A DNA stretch of 64,000 bases from Treponema sp. Lineage in GTDB: Bacteria; Spirochaetota; Spirochaetia; Treponematales; Breznakiellaceae. Position numbers and translations under genes: made by a program. Of the stretch, positions 47,577 to 55,651 are shown piece after piece (position 1 is the stretch's first letter; every line of letters starts with the position of its first letter). The notes under the pieces are model-generated. The model made no database searches and had not been told where the DNA came from. It worked only from the letters and a program-made list of their open reading frames with translations. The stretch is from assembly GCA_031257675.1 (NCBI GenBank), contig JAIROG010000034.1, forward strand, positions 1 through 64,000. Reading direction: 5' to 3'.

Positions 47577-48160
47577 TGGCGGCTTTAGTATCGGCGGCTC
47601 TTTTCGCAAGTCTTTCTCTCAATCTGATAATCCAATTTGGATTGGGAATTGAGGAGATGCCGGAAGACGGCGTTGTACGCCCATTGCCTTTTTTTCAGGC
47701 GGGGGTGTTGTTTATAACGGTTTTTGCGCTCTGGGTTTTGTTCTTTTATGTTGTCACGCCGTTCTTCTCTATTCTCTTTAAATATTTTCTTTTGTTTCCT
47801 TTCTCCATGCTTTCCTGTTGGGCGCTTGAGGCCGCCGCAAGCCGTTTTATCCCGAAGATCGTTCCTCAAAAGAAGTTGTTCGGCGTGGCGACCGCTTACA
47901 ATGGACTCGCTTTTACGGCGTTATTGCTTACATTGCACATAGCATCAACCGTATTAGAAGCGCTTGTTGTTTCATTGAATTTTTCTTTGGGGCTTCTTTT
48001 TTCGATACTCATACTGGACGAGATCCAAAAACGATCTTCTTTTGAAGCTATACCCGTATTTTTACGTGGAAAGCCTTTGCGCCTTATATCCATGGGATTT
48101 TTATCGATTATCTTTAGTTCAACCGCAGCGATTCTGTTAATCGCTTTAAGCGCAACCTGA
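47576..48160 (+). CDS. rnfA: RnfA-like membrane subunit lacking both conserved cysteines
   Basis: A 194-residue membrane protein in the RnfA position. The end FLRGKPLRLISMGFLSIIFS aligns with the canonical P-F-R-G-x-x-x-x-L-I-x-x-G-L-M-S-L-x-F. The two half-helix motifs that bind the intramembrane [2Fe-2S] cluster, L-G-x-C-P and T-N-C-A, correspond here to QFGLGIEEMPEDG and FGVATAYNGLAFT, both without Cys. The gene closes the Rnf-like operon, 31 bases before the GH57-like gene. Confidence 0.75.
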   Translation: MAALVSAALFASLSLNLIIQFGLGIEEMPEDGVVRPLPFFQAGVLFITVFALWVLFFYVVTPFFSILFKYFLLFPFSMLSCWALEAAASRFIPKIVPQKKLFGVATAYNGLAFTALLLTLHIASTVLEALVVSLNFSLGLLFSILILDEIQKRSSFEAIPVFLRGKPLRLISMGFLSIIFSSTAAILLIALSAT

Positions 48161-48191
48161 TTCCAACGCCGGCCAAATAATTAGGAGAACA

Positions 48192-50159
48192 ATGAAAAAA
48201 ATGAAAAAACGGGTCAACTTCATCCTGGGTTCGCACAATCACCTTCCCTTTGGAACAACCGATGATGAATTTGAGAAAAACTACCGGGTAAAACTCAAAC
48301 CGTTTATTTCAACATTAAATAAGCATCCTCAAATTCCGGCTGTTTTGCATTATTCGGGAGTTCTTCTCTACTGGCTGGAACGGGCGCATCCTGAATTTCT
48401 CATGCTTCTAGCGGACATGATCTCCAGAAAACAGATTGAGTTGTTAGGAGGCGGTTTTTACGAGCCTATGTTCCCCTTGATTCCGCCATCCGACAAAATC
48501 GGGCAGATCGAGTTGCTGACAACCTATCTCCGCAAACAGTTCGGCAAGCGTCCCTTGGGTTGTAGATTGCCGGCGCTTGCGTGGGAGCAAAACCTCGTCA
48601 GCGTCTTGAACAACTGCGGCATGCTCTATACATTCCTCAACGGGGAGCAGTTTTCTCTGGCGGGGCTGCCTGACAACGCGCCGTGCATCACCGAAGATCA
48701 GGGGAAGATACTCGCCGTATTTCCCATATCAATGAGACTCAACGCGCTGTTTGCCCAGCAACGAGCCTCGCTTGTCATGGAAAACCTCCTTGCGCAAACG
48801 AATATGGATGAAATATCCATACTCTGTGTGTTTCCCGAACAGATTTTTATGGAGAGCGACGAGCAGGCGCCGGATATTACGTATCAGATATTTTTTGAAG
48901 ATATTTCCCGTTTTGAAAAGAGCGTTAACTTCACCGTTCCGTTCAAAATCTACAATACCCTGACTGGTCTCAAAAAGGTGTATTTTCCTCCATGCTTAAG
49001 TTTGCCTTCGCAGCCGGAATACACGCGGCGCAGGCGGTCGAATCGGCAATTCGACTTGCCGCGGCAGTCCCTGATTGACTATCCTGAGGCTAATTATCTA
49101 TATTCAAAGATGATGTTCACCCATGTCCTTATCAACCAGCTTCACGGGGATAAATCACGAAAACGCACCGCGAGAGAAGAGCTTTGGAAGGCGCAAGGGT
49201 ATGACGCATTCTGCCCGACCTCAGGCGGCGGCATTTACCGGCATTCGGTGCGCAAGGCGGCTTACCGTGTCTTGCTCGAAGCGGAGAAAATAAGCAGGGA
49301 AAAAGGGATATTCGTCCCTTCTCTCATGGCGTTTGACTTTGACTTGGATGGGAAGGAAGAATATCTTTTTCAGGAAGAAAACATTAATTGCTATATTAAA
49401 ACATTAGGCGCGGATGTTTTTGAATTGGATTACTTGCCAAAGTCTTGGAATTATTTGGATACTTTTTCCCTCTCCGCCGGGACAAACCCCTGCAAGCGGG
49501 CTTCGTGGACGGACATTCTCGCCCCCCGCGAAATTTTTGAAGCGACCTTCGCCGACCGTATCGGCGAGATAAAGATGCAGACCGCGCAAACGGGCTTTTT
49601 AGAGGGCGGACCTGGCGAGAACGCTTTTCGATTCTGCAAAAATGAAATTTTTGAAGTGTTGGAAATGGACAAGACGCACGGAAAGCTCAGTTTCAGGCTT
49701 CCGTCCAATGCCGCCGTTCCTTACGGAAACATAGAAATAGAAAAAACGTATCAGCTAAAAAAAAGCATTCTTTCTATTCATTATACGCTTGTCAATAGGG
49801 GGGAGAACAGTGAAACATTTACGTTTATCCCCAGCATTGACCTTTCTTTCCCCGGCGAAGGGGACGCTTTCCTGCGGATTTATAAACTCAACACCGATGT
49901 AAAAGAAACCATTAGTATTGGAGAAGTGGTTGAACATGTTCAAGGCATCAAATTTCAGGATATAAAGAATGAAGTGATCATCATCATCGCTTCAGACAAA
50001 CTTTTTGACGCTTATATATTGCCGGTAAGAACGCCATGCGCTATCGAAGGTGAAACGATTGATATGTATCAATCGACTAACATTATGCCTATCAAACAAG
50101 TCTCGTTAGGACCGGACGAACGGTTTGAAACCGAGTTCAGCATGAGAATGTATCATTGA
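48192..50159 (+). CDS. GH57-like alpha-glucanotransferase homologue, probably catalytically altered
   Basis: A 655-residue protein related to GH57 4-alpha-glucanotransferases/alpha-amylases: FILGSHNHLPFG replaces the usual H-N-H-Q-P, IELLGGGFYEPMFPLIP is canonical, and the C-terminal half is a beta-rich DUF1926-like domain. The region that should carry the nucleophile (x-T-E-R-V-W) reads CRLPALAWEQNL, with Ala at the Glu position. The acid/base region (canonical D-D-G-E-K-F-G) reads CVFPEQIFMESDEQ. Both catalytic residues therefore seem absent. It may be a pseudoenzyme, a carbohydrate-binding regulator, or use other residues. A GGAG site precedes the ATG; the next gene is a GT4 glycosyltransferase 12 bases away. 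Confidence 0.8.
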   Translation: MKKMKKRVNFILGSHNHLPFGTTDDEFEKNYRVKLKPFISTLNKHPQIPAVLHYSGVLLYWLERAHPEFLMLLADMISRKQIELLGGGFYEPMFPLIPPSDKIGQIELLTTYLRKQFGKRPLGCRLPALAWEQNLVSVLNNCGMLYTFLNGEQFSLAGLPDNAPCITEDQGKILAVFPISMRLNALFAQQRASLVMENLLAQTNMDEISILCVFPEQIFMESDEQAPDITYQIFFEDISRFEKSVNFTVPFKIYNTLTGLKKVYFPPCLSLPSQPEYTRRRRSNRQFDLPRQSLIDYPEANYLYSKMMFTHVLINQLHGDKSRKRTAREELWKAQGYDAFCPTSGGGIYRHSVRKAAYRVLLEAEKISREKGIFVPSLMAFDFDLDGKEEYLFQEENINCYIKTLGADVFELDYLPKSWNYLDTFSLSAGTNPCKRASWTDILAPREIFEATFADRIGEIKMQTAQTGFLEGGPGENAFRFCKNEIFEVLEMDKTHGKLSFRLPSNAAVPYGNIEIEKTYQLKKSILSIHYTLVNRGENSETFTFIPSIDLSFPGEGDAFLRIYKLNTDVKETISIGEVVEHVQGIKFQDIKNEVIIIIASDKLFDAYILPVRTPCAIEGETIDMYQSTNIMPIKQVSLGPDERFETEFSMRMYH

Positions 50160-50171
50160 CGGAGGCGCTTC

Positions 50172-51305
50172 GTGAGAATAGGGATTGACACTTTTGCCTG
50201 CGCCAGGGGCAAATCGGCGGTTGGCGCATATTTACTGCAATTATTAAAACGGATTCCGCCGTCCGGCGGGCAATACGAATTATTTGGATGGGAATTCGAC
50301 AGTTTCGCCTATAAAGAGGTCGCCCCTCAATTAAATTTTATCCCCCAAGGCTCTGTAAACAGACGGCTGGCAAATCTCAGTTGGCATATGTTTCAATATC
50401 CTAAATTCGCAAAAGAACGCGCCTACGCCGCCTGCTTTTTTCCAGCGGCGCATAAGCGGCTTCCCAATAACTCGCCCTGCCCCGCCATAGGAACGATTCA
50501 CGATATGGCCGCCTATTGGGGCGTCCGCGAAAACAAAGACCCGCTCGGTCGCATCATCCGTTTTGTTTTTCCCAACATCCTGCGTCAAATGGAAAAGATC
50601 ATTGCGGTGAGCGCTTTTGTCAAACAAGAATTGATCGACATTGCCAAAGTGAAAGAATCCCGCATTGAGGTGGTGCCGGACGGCATTGACACAACGGTTT
50701 TCTATCCGCGTCCTAAAAACGCGGACAGCGTGGTGTTGATTCAGCCGTTCAGTTTCCGCCAGCCCTATATTCTGTATACCTCGCGCATTGAACATCCTGT
50801 CAAGAATCACATCAAGTTGATAGAAGCGTTTGATATATTTAAAGAAATAACTCATTATCCGCATAAACTCATCCTCGCGGGAGACGAAAGTCACGGCGCG
50901 GAAAAGGTTAAAGCGGCCGCCAGTTCCGCGACGTACAAAACCGATATTTTTTTCCCCGGACATTTTTCCCAAAAGCACCTTCCTGAGTTGTACGCGGGAG
51001 CCGATATGGTGGCGATTCCCTCCCTGTACGAAGGCTTCGGCATGGGCATCCTTGAAGCGATGGCATCAGGCGTACCGGCGGCTTGCGCCCGCGCCGCGTC
51101 GCTTCCCGAAACCGCCGACCATGCGGCGCTGTACTTCGACCCGAATGACGCCGAAGACATGGCCGACCGGCTTGTAACACTGGCGACAAATCGTACTGTT
51201 TACCATAATTGCCGCTCTTTAGGGCTTGAGCGGGTGAAAGCCTATTCGTGGGAGCGATGCGCCGAACGGACGCTGGGCATAATTCAGGCGATGGCGGGCA
51301 AATAG
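50172..51305 (+). CDS. Glycosyltransferase family 4
   Basis: A 377-residue GT-B fold retaining glycosyltransferase using a nucleotide sugar. The acceptor half contains GTIHDMAAYWGV and AVSAFVKQELIDIAKV; the donor half begins YILYTSRIEHPVKNHIKLIE and holds the E-x7-E-like signature SLYEGFGMGILEAMASGVPA followed by SLPETADHAALYFDP. The start is GTG at 50172 with GGAGG upstream. It probably acts on an envelope polysaccharide or glycogen-like glucan, the latter suggested only by its GH57-like neighbour. Confidence 0.92.
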   Translation: MRIGIDTFACARGKSAVGAYLLQLLKRIPPSGGQYELFGWEFDSFAYKEVAPQLNFIPQGSVNRRLANLSWHMFQYPKFAKERAYAACFFPAAHKRLPNNSPCPAIGTIHDMAAYWGVRENKDPLGRIIRFVFPNILRQMEKIIAVSAFVKQELIDIAKVKESRIEVVPDGIDTTVFYPRPKNADSVVLIQPFSFRQPYILYTSRIEHPVKNHIKLIEAFDIFKEITHYPHKLILAGDESHGAEKVKAAASSATYKTDIFFPGHFSQKHLPELYAGADMVAIPSLYEGFGMGILEAMASGVPAACARAASLPETADHAALYFDPNDAEDMADRLVTLATNRTVYHNCRSLGLERVKAYSWERCAERTLGIIQAMAGK

Positions 51306-51418
51306 CTGTTATGCGCAGCTACGCCTGAGATTTTTGGAAAATAAACCTGCTCCGCCTTGAAGCGCGGGACAGTCCATCAGCGTCGTTCGGAACCCTCACG
51401 TTTCCGAGCGCAATTCAG

Positions 51419-52035
51419 CTATAACCTATCAAGCGCTTTGAGAACGCCGTAATTGTCGTTTGAATCCGCGACAAAGGCGGCGTATCGCATCATGTCTTCG
51501 GAGGCGTTTTGGACGATGTAACTGTGTTTTACACTTTGCAACATTTCTATGTCGTTGCAGGCGTCGCCGAAAGCCATCATTTGTTCTGGCGTCACATCCA
51601 GTTGTTCCGCCAGAAAACGCATGGCTTTGCCTTTGTCTATTCCGCTGTTCATAATGTCAATCCAAATGGCGTCGCAGGCTGTAACGGAAAAAGCGCCGCC
51701 GTATTCTGGCTTGAATATGGTTTCGTACTGCGCTTTGCTGTTTTTATTTTGTATATCGCATCTTTTTGAGCGATAAAACCGGAAGCCAACCCGCAAAGAA
51801 TGGGAACGCCGTCTGTCTCTTCGCTTGCAAACCGAATCATCGGCTGGCAATCTTCCGGCTTCAAGATGCTTTTGAAAATAATGTCGTCTTTGTAGTTGAT
51901 AACGCCGCCGTTGTCAGCGATAAAAATCAGTTTGCGTTTCATTCTGGAGAACATGGTATATAGCGTAGACAAAGTCTTTCCGCTCGCAATGACAAAACAA
52001 CGCCCCGTTTTTCCAGTTTTAAAACATAATCGTTA
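51419..52035 (-). pseudogene. Broken Cof-type HAD hydrolase
   Basis: The C-terminal half is clear from about 51720 to 51421: MRFLAEQLDVTPEQMMAFGD then ACNDIEMLQSVKHSYIVQNA, the HAD-IIB motif IV region. Upstream, in another frame, are KLIFIADNGGVINYKDD and ASGKTLSTLYTMFSRM (motif II), and further up DYVLKLEKRGVV in a third frame. At least two frameshifts are needed, near 51755 and 52000. Motif I (D-x-D-G-T) is missing; the sequence is cut by a palindromic hairpin at 52046-52064. No intact protein can be made. The neighbouring gap 51306-51418 contains a small hairpin after the GT4 gene. Confidence 0.75.
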
Positions 52036-52045
52036 CAGTAATAAT

Positions 52046-52064
52046 CCGCCGGCAGAGCCGGCGG
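52046..52064. repeat. Perfect 8-bp GC hairpin at the break of the HAD gene
   Basis: ccgccggc (52046-52053), AGA, gccggcgg (52057-52064). A near copy, cgccagc-aga-gccggcg, is at 52454-52470. Similar GC stems with GAA/AGA loops follow other genes, suggesting a REP-like family. Confidence 0.5.
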
Positions 52065-52744
52065 CTTTAGGAAGCCCCCTTTCAAGGTGGCTGTAAATTA
52101 AAATTTAGCTCCGCCTAGATTTAACGCGCCTTGCCTCCCATTGCCAAGACACTCTTGGCTCTTGATATATTCTCTCGCCCTCTTTTCATCTAATCCCGCC
52201 GTACTCGCATACTATCCACGGGCCCAGAAATCCCTATTCGCCCTCCCTTTCCCCCGGTTTATTTCCCGATATATTCGTATCGCGCTTTTCCCTTTCATGC
52301 GCCGCGCTTCGGCGGCGCTGACAGGCGCGCATGGACACGCTCCGGCCCCGCATGCCCTTCCAACGCTTCCACCCCCTTCCCCCGCATAATTCCCGCGGGA
52401 CTTCCCCCGCTTTCCGCCGAACATTCCCATACAGCGCCTTCCTTTTCAAGCCTCGCCAGCAGAGCCGGCGCTTTTATTTTTTAATAATCCGGATGCGGGA
52501 TACATCCGCCCGTTTGACGAAACGTTTCGTAAGCCTATCTCCACTCCGTTTTTGCAAAGGCTTCTTTCCCATACGTTCATACTGCATTGTTCCTTTAACT
52601 TCTTCAATATTGGAGCTTTTCCCATTGAACAACAGCCAGCGCCAGCCGCGTTAGCCCGCGCCGGGCGCGCGTATCGCAGCTTTAGAAGCGCCCGCTGTCC
52701 GCCCGCTGTCCGTTTTTTCCTCTTTTCATTTTCCATATATATGT
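52065..52744. other. Gene-poor stretch with one short coding-like frame
   Basis: Most frames here are Pro/Arg/Ser-rich and look like translated non-coding DNA. One minus-strand frame from 52650 to a TAA at 52474-52476 reads coherently: WRWLLFNGKSSNIEEVKGTM, then QYERMGKKPLQKRSGDRLTK and RFVKRADVSRIRIIKK. It has an ATG at 52587 preceded by AAAGGA, giving a 37-residue basic peptide. It may be a remnant of a longer gene bounded by the hairpins at 52454-52470 and about 52640-52670. Function unknown. Confidence 0.3.
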
Positions 52745-52750
52745 TATAAT
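52723..52750 (+). promoter_or_regulatory. Promoter abutting the MBL gene
   Basis: TTTTCA (52723-52728), 16 bases, TATAAT (52745-52750). The ATG starts at 52757, six bases later, so the mRNA is likely leaderless. The -10 is perfect and the -35 weak. Confidence 0.55.
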
Positions 52751-52756
52751 GCCATT

Positions 52757-54211
52757 ATGAGTATACTATTCTATTCACTCGGCGCGGCTGAGGAAGTGAC
52801 TGGCTCCAAACATGTGCTGGAGATTGACGGGAAATCTTTCCTTGTGGACTGCGGCGCGTTCCAGGGATCGCGGCTGGAAGCTGACCGGAAAAACCGCAAT
52901 CTCGGCGTAGACCCGGACCGTATTGAGGCGGTGGTATTAACGCACGGACATCTCGACCACTGCGGACTTCTGCCCTTGCTTGCCAAAAAAGGATATAGAG
53001 GGAACATATACGCGACGCCTGCAACACGGGATATAGCCAGCCTTATTATGATGGACAGCGCGAATATTCAGGCGCATGACGCGAATCACCTGCGCAAACA
53101 GGCGCATAAAAAAGGCGAGAAATTCGATTGGCTGCCGATCTTTGACGAGCAGGACGCGATTCAGGCGACAAGCCAGATCATGGGCGTATCCTACAACCGC
53201 CCGCTGAACATCAGCGGCGATGTACAACTGGAGCTGTTTGACGCGGGGCATATTTTAGGGTCGGCGATGGCTCTGTTTACGGTGCGGCAGAACGGCAAAA
53301 CGGTGAAAATACTCTGTTCAGGCGACTTGGGGCGTCCCGGCAAGCCCATTATCCGCGATCCGGAAACCACGATCCCCGCGCCCGATTACATCGCGCTTGA
53401 AAGCACCTATGGCAACAGGCGCCACGACAACACAGACGACGCCATGCAAAAGCTGGCTGACGTGTGCAAGCGCACCGTAAAAAACAAGGGTTGCATCCTT
53501 ATCCCTTCGTTTGCCATTGAGCGTACGCAGGAATTGGTCTACTATTTCCATATACTGACGGATGAGGGAGTCATCCCCGAAATTCCTACTTTTGTGGACT
53601 CGCCAATGGCCACCAACGCGACCACGATATTTCAGGTTCATCCCGAATGTTACGATGAAACCATACGCGAAGCCTTCATCAAACATCACAAAAATCCCTT
53701 CGGCTTCAATGCCCTGCACTTTACCGCCAGCGTCGATGAATCGAAAGCCTTAAACAACCACCCGGGACCGCTCATCATCATAAGCGCCGACGGCATGTGC
53801 GAAGCGGGGCGCATTCAACACCACCTCATCAACCGCATCGGCAATCCGGATTCCACCATCCTGACAGTCGGCTACATGGCGGAAAACACGCTCGGCAGGC
53901 GCATCCGCAACCGCGAGAAAGAAGTGAAAATCCACGGGCAGTGGTTTTCACGGCGCGCTGAGGTTGAAGAAATCAACGCATTCAGCGCCCACGCGGACTA
54001 TGTGGAAGCGTTGCGGTGGCTCAAAAGTTTTGACACATCCCGCCTCAAGAAGATATTCCTTGTGCATGGCGAACCCAAGCCGCAAGCGGCTTTCAGGCAG
54101 TACCTCGCGGACAACGGATTCCCGCAAACGGAAATTGTGAAATATGGGCGGACGTATGATATGAGCGAGAGCGGAGATTCCGGCGAATGTACCGGCGGAG
54201 GCTCTATATGA
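52757..54211 (+). CDS. MBL-fold beta-CASP nuclease-like protein with RMMBL domain
   Basis: A 484-residue metallo-beta-lactamase-fold hydrolase of the beta-CASP class, which includes RNA-processing nucleases such as YsnF/CPSF-like enzymes. THGHLDHCG (62-70) is the metal motif II. Later metal sites are in FDAGHILGSAMA and CSGDLG. The beta-CASP insert begins FAIERTQELVYYFH and has FVDSPMATNATTIF. The RMMBL end has FSAHADYVEALRWLKSF and LVHGEPKPQAAF. Cytoplasmic; exact substrate unknown. It overlaps the Rrf2 gene by four bases, so both are coexpressed. Confidence 0.93.
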   Translation: MSILFYSLGAAEEVTGSKHVLEIDGKSFLVDCGAFQGSRLEADRKNRNLGVDPDRIEAVVLTHGHLDHCGLLPLLAKKGYRGNIYATPATRDIASLIMMDSANIQAHDANHLRKQAHKKGEKFDWLPIFDEQDAIQATSQIMGVSYNRPLNISGDVQLELFDAGHILGSAMALFTVRQNGKTVKILCSGDLGRPGKPIIRDPETTIPAPDYIALESTYGNRRHDNTDDAMQKLADVCKRTVKNKGCILIPSFAIERTQELVYYFHILTDEGVIPEIPTFVDSPMATNATTIFQVHPECYDETIREAFIKHHKNPFGFNALHFTASVDESKALNNHPGPLIIISADGMCEAGRIQHHLINRIGNPDSTILTVGYMAENTLGRRIRNREKEVKIHGQWFSRRAEVEEINAFSAHADYVEALRWLKSFDTSRLKKIFLVHGEPKPQAAFRQYLADNGFPQTEIVKYGRTYDMSESGDSGECTGGGSI

Positions 54212-54642
54212 AAATCTCAACGCGGGGACGCTACGGCATCAGACTCCTCATCGACCTCGCCGAACATATGGACGAACCGCATGTTTCTTTGGCGAGCATC
54301 GCCAAACGGCAGCATATCAGCGTCCGGTATCTTGAACAGGTCGCCGTCATACTCAGGCGGACGCTTTTTATCCGTTCCGTAAAAGGAGCGTCCGGCGGTT
54401 ATACGCTTGCCCGTCGTCCGGAGGACATCATCATAGGCGACGCGCTGAGGGAACTTGAAGGCGATATGCTGGTGGTTGATCCGCCGATTCCCAACGTACA
54501 GGAGACCAAACTGCAAAAAGTCATCAGGCAAACGGTGTTTGACAGGCTTAACGAGCGGATCGCTTCGGTGATTGACCGGGAAACGCTCGCCTCCTTGATA
54601 GGGACTGTTGATCCGGACGAATCGTATATGTATTTTATATAG
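54208..54642 (+). CDS. Rrf2-family regulator without cysteines
   Basis: A 144-residue Rrf2 winged-helix protein: MKISTRGRYGIRLLIDLAEH is the standard start, SLASIAKRQHISVRYLEQVA is the HTH, and KGASGGYTLARRPEDIIIGD the wing. IscR/NsrR-type members bind Fe-S through three cysteines in the next loop; this protein has no Cys at all, so it cannot bind such a cluster and must sense something else or be constitutive. The ATG at 54208 overlaps the MBL stop. Confidence 0.93.
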   Translation: MKISTRGRYGIRLLIDLAEHMDEPHVSLASIAKRQHISVRYLEQVAVILRRTLFIRSVKGASGGYTLARRPEDIIIGDALRELEGDMLVVDPPIPNVQETKLQKVIRQTVFDRLNERIASVIDRETLASLIGTVDPDESYMYFI

Positions 54643-55651
54643 AGTCTTTAACCGCGATCCGCAATGTATGATGAAAAAGCGATGGCAATAGGGATGCAAA
54701 GAGACGCCTGAAATAACGTCCATGGCAATCAAGCGCCCGCGCCGCCAGAGCCTTGACATAATGCGAAACCTCGGGCGTGTCTTTCGGAACGCCCGCGTGC
54801 GGTTCGCGTTACATTCTCCTGTAAAAATCGTCACCAAGAGGCTTGCGTAGAAAAACATTGACGTATTATGTATTCATGCTCTTAATAACGCCAGAAAGAC
54901 AGCGTACGCCCCGCGGTCTCCGAAATTATTTTTGAAATTTCAAAAAGTTTTCTTGGAAAAGCGTTGATAATCGGCGTCTTCGCCTGTTAAGCAAAACCTC
55001 TACATTCCTATTTTTTGGTCAAGATTTCCCCTTATGGCGCCCTATTGATCCATTAGGGAACCCGATTAACCTAAAAAGCGAGGAACTGGATAACCGTACG
55101 TCTGACAAAAATGACCGGGTGGAATATACCCCAACCGGTGATAACCACGCTCCAGCCCCTCTCGCAGGCGCCGGAAGCCGGCTCGAAACCGCAAAAAACG
55201 GGACGACCCACGCCTCCGCAGCCACGGCGCATGTCATGGCGGAGACGCATCCGGTTGGGCGCCGTGGCACAGGAGGAGTGGACAGGAACCGGAGGAGTAT
55301 TTTATATACATTCAGGTGAATTCCCAAATCCCGAACTACTTCTATACCAATGGCCAATCATGGACGGGACATTGAGGTTTCCGGTTCAACAAATATTGCT
55401 GACTATGATTCAAAACTTCCAAAGAAAAGGGAAGCCTATACCAATTGGCTTTATCTGGCAAATTTACAACAGGAAAATTTATAGTAAGTGAGCCGGTTTC
55501 AGAACGCGGACTACGTTCAGCGAACTTTCGGTTTCGAACTACGTTAGCCTTGGTTTTGGAACTGACTTGAGGAAAAGCCGTCTAAGCGGACTAAAGTCAG
55601 ACCCGCTTTTCCCCTTAGATCCGCAGCGGCTCTCCTCCCAATTTGCCCGTC
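54643..55651 (+). other. One-kilobase stretch of decayed coding sequence
   Basis: No intact gene is visible. A plus-strand frame open at about 54936-55321 has no early start; it reads FGQDFPLWRPIDPLGNPINL and later YTPTGDNHAPAPLAGAGSRL. Further on, sensible peptides appear in shifting frames: IPNYFYTNGQSWTG, then DIEVSGSTNIADYDSKLPKK after a one-base shift, then SGKFTTGKFIVSEPVSERG after another. This pattern fits one or more pseudogenes, perhaps for a surface protein. A small ORF (54721-54850) encodes 42 basic residues (MAIKRPRRQSLDIMRN...), unlikely to be real. An 18-base perfect palindrome lies at 54929-54946. Confidence 0.45.
54929..54946. repeat. 18-base perfect palindrome
   Basis: TTTTTGAAATTTCAAAAA is fully self-complementary. 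It lies in the decayed stretch after the Rrf2 gene. It could be a regulator site left from a lost gene, or a short hairpin. Confidence 0.4.

Noticed and set aside
52141-52449. Several overlapping frames of 70-80 codons on both strands
   Set aside because: Products are Pro/Ala/Arg/Ser-rich without start signals; low-complexity non-coding sequence.
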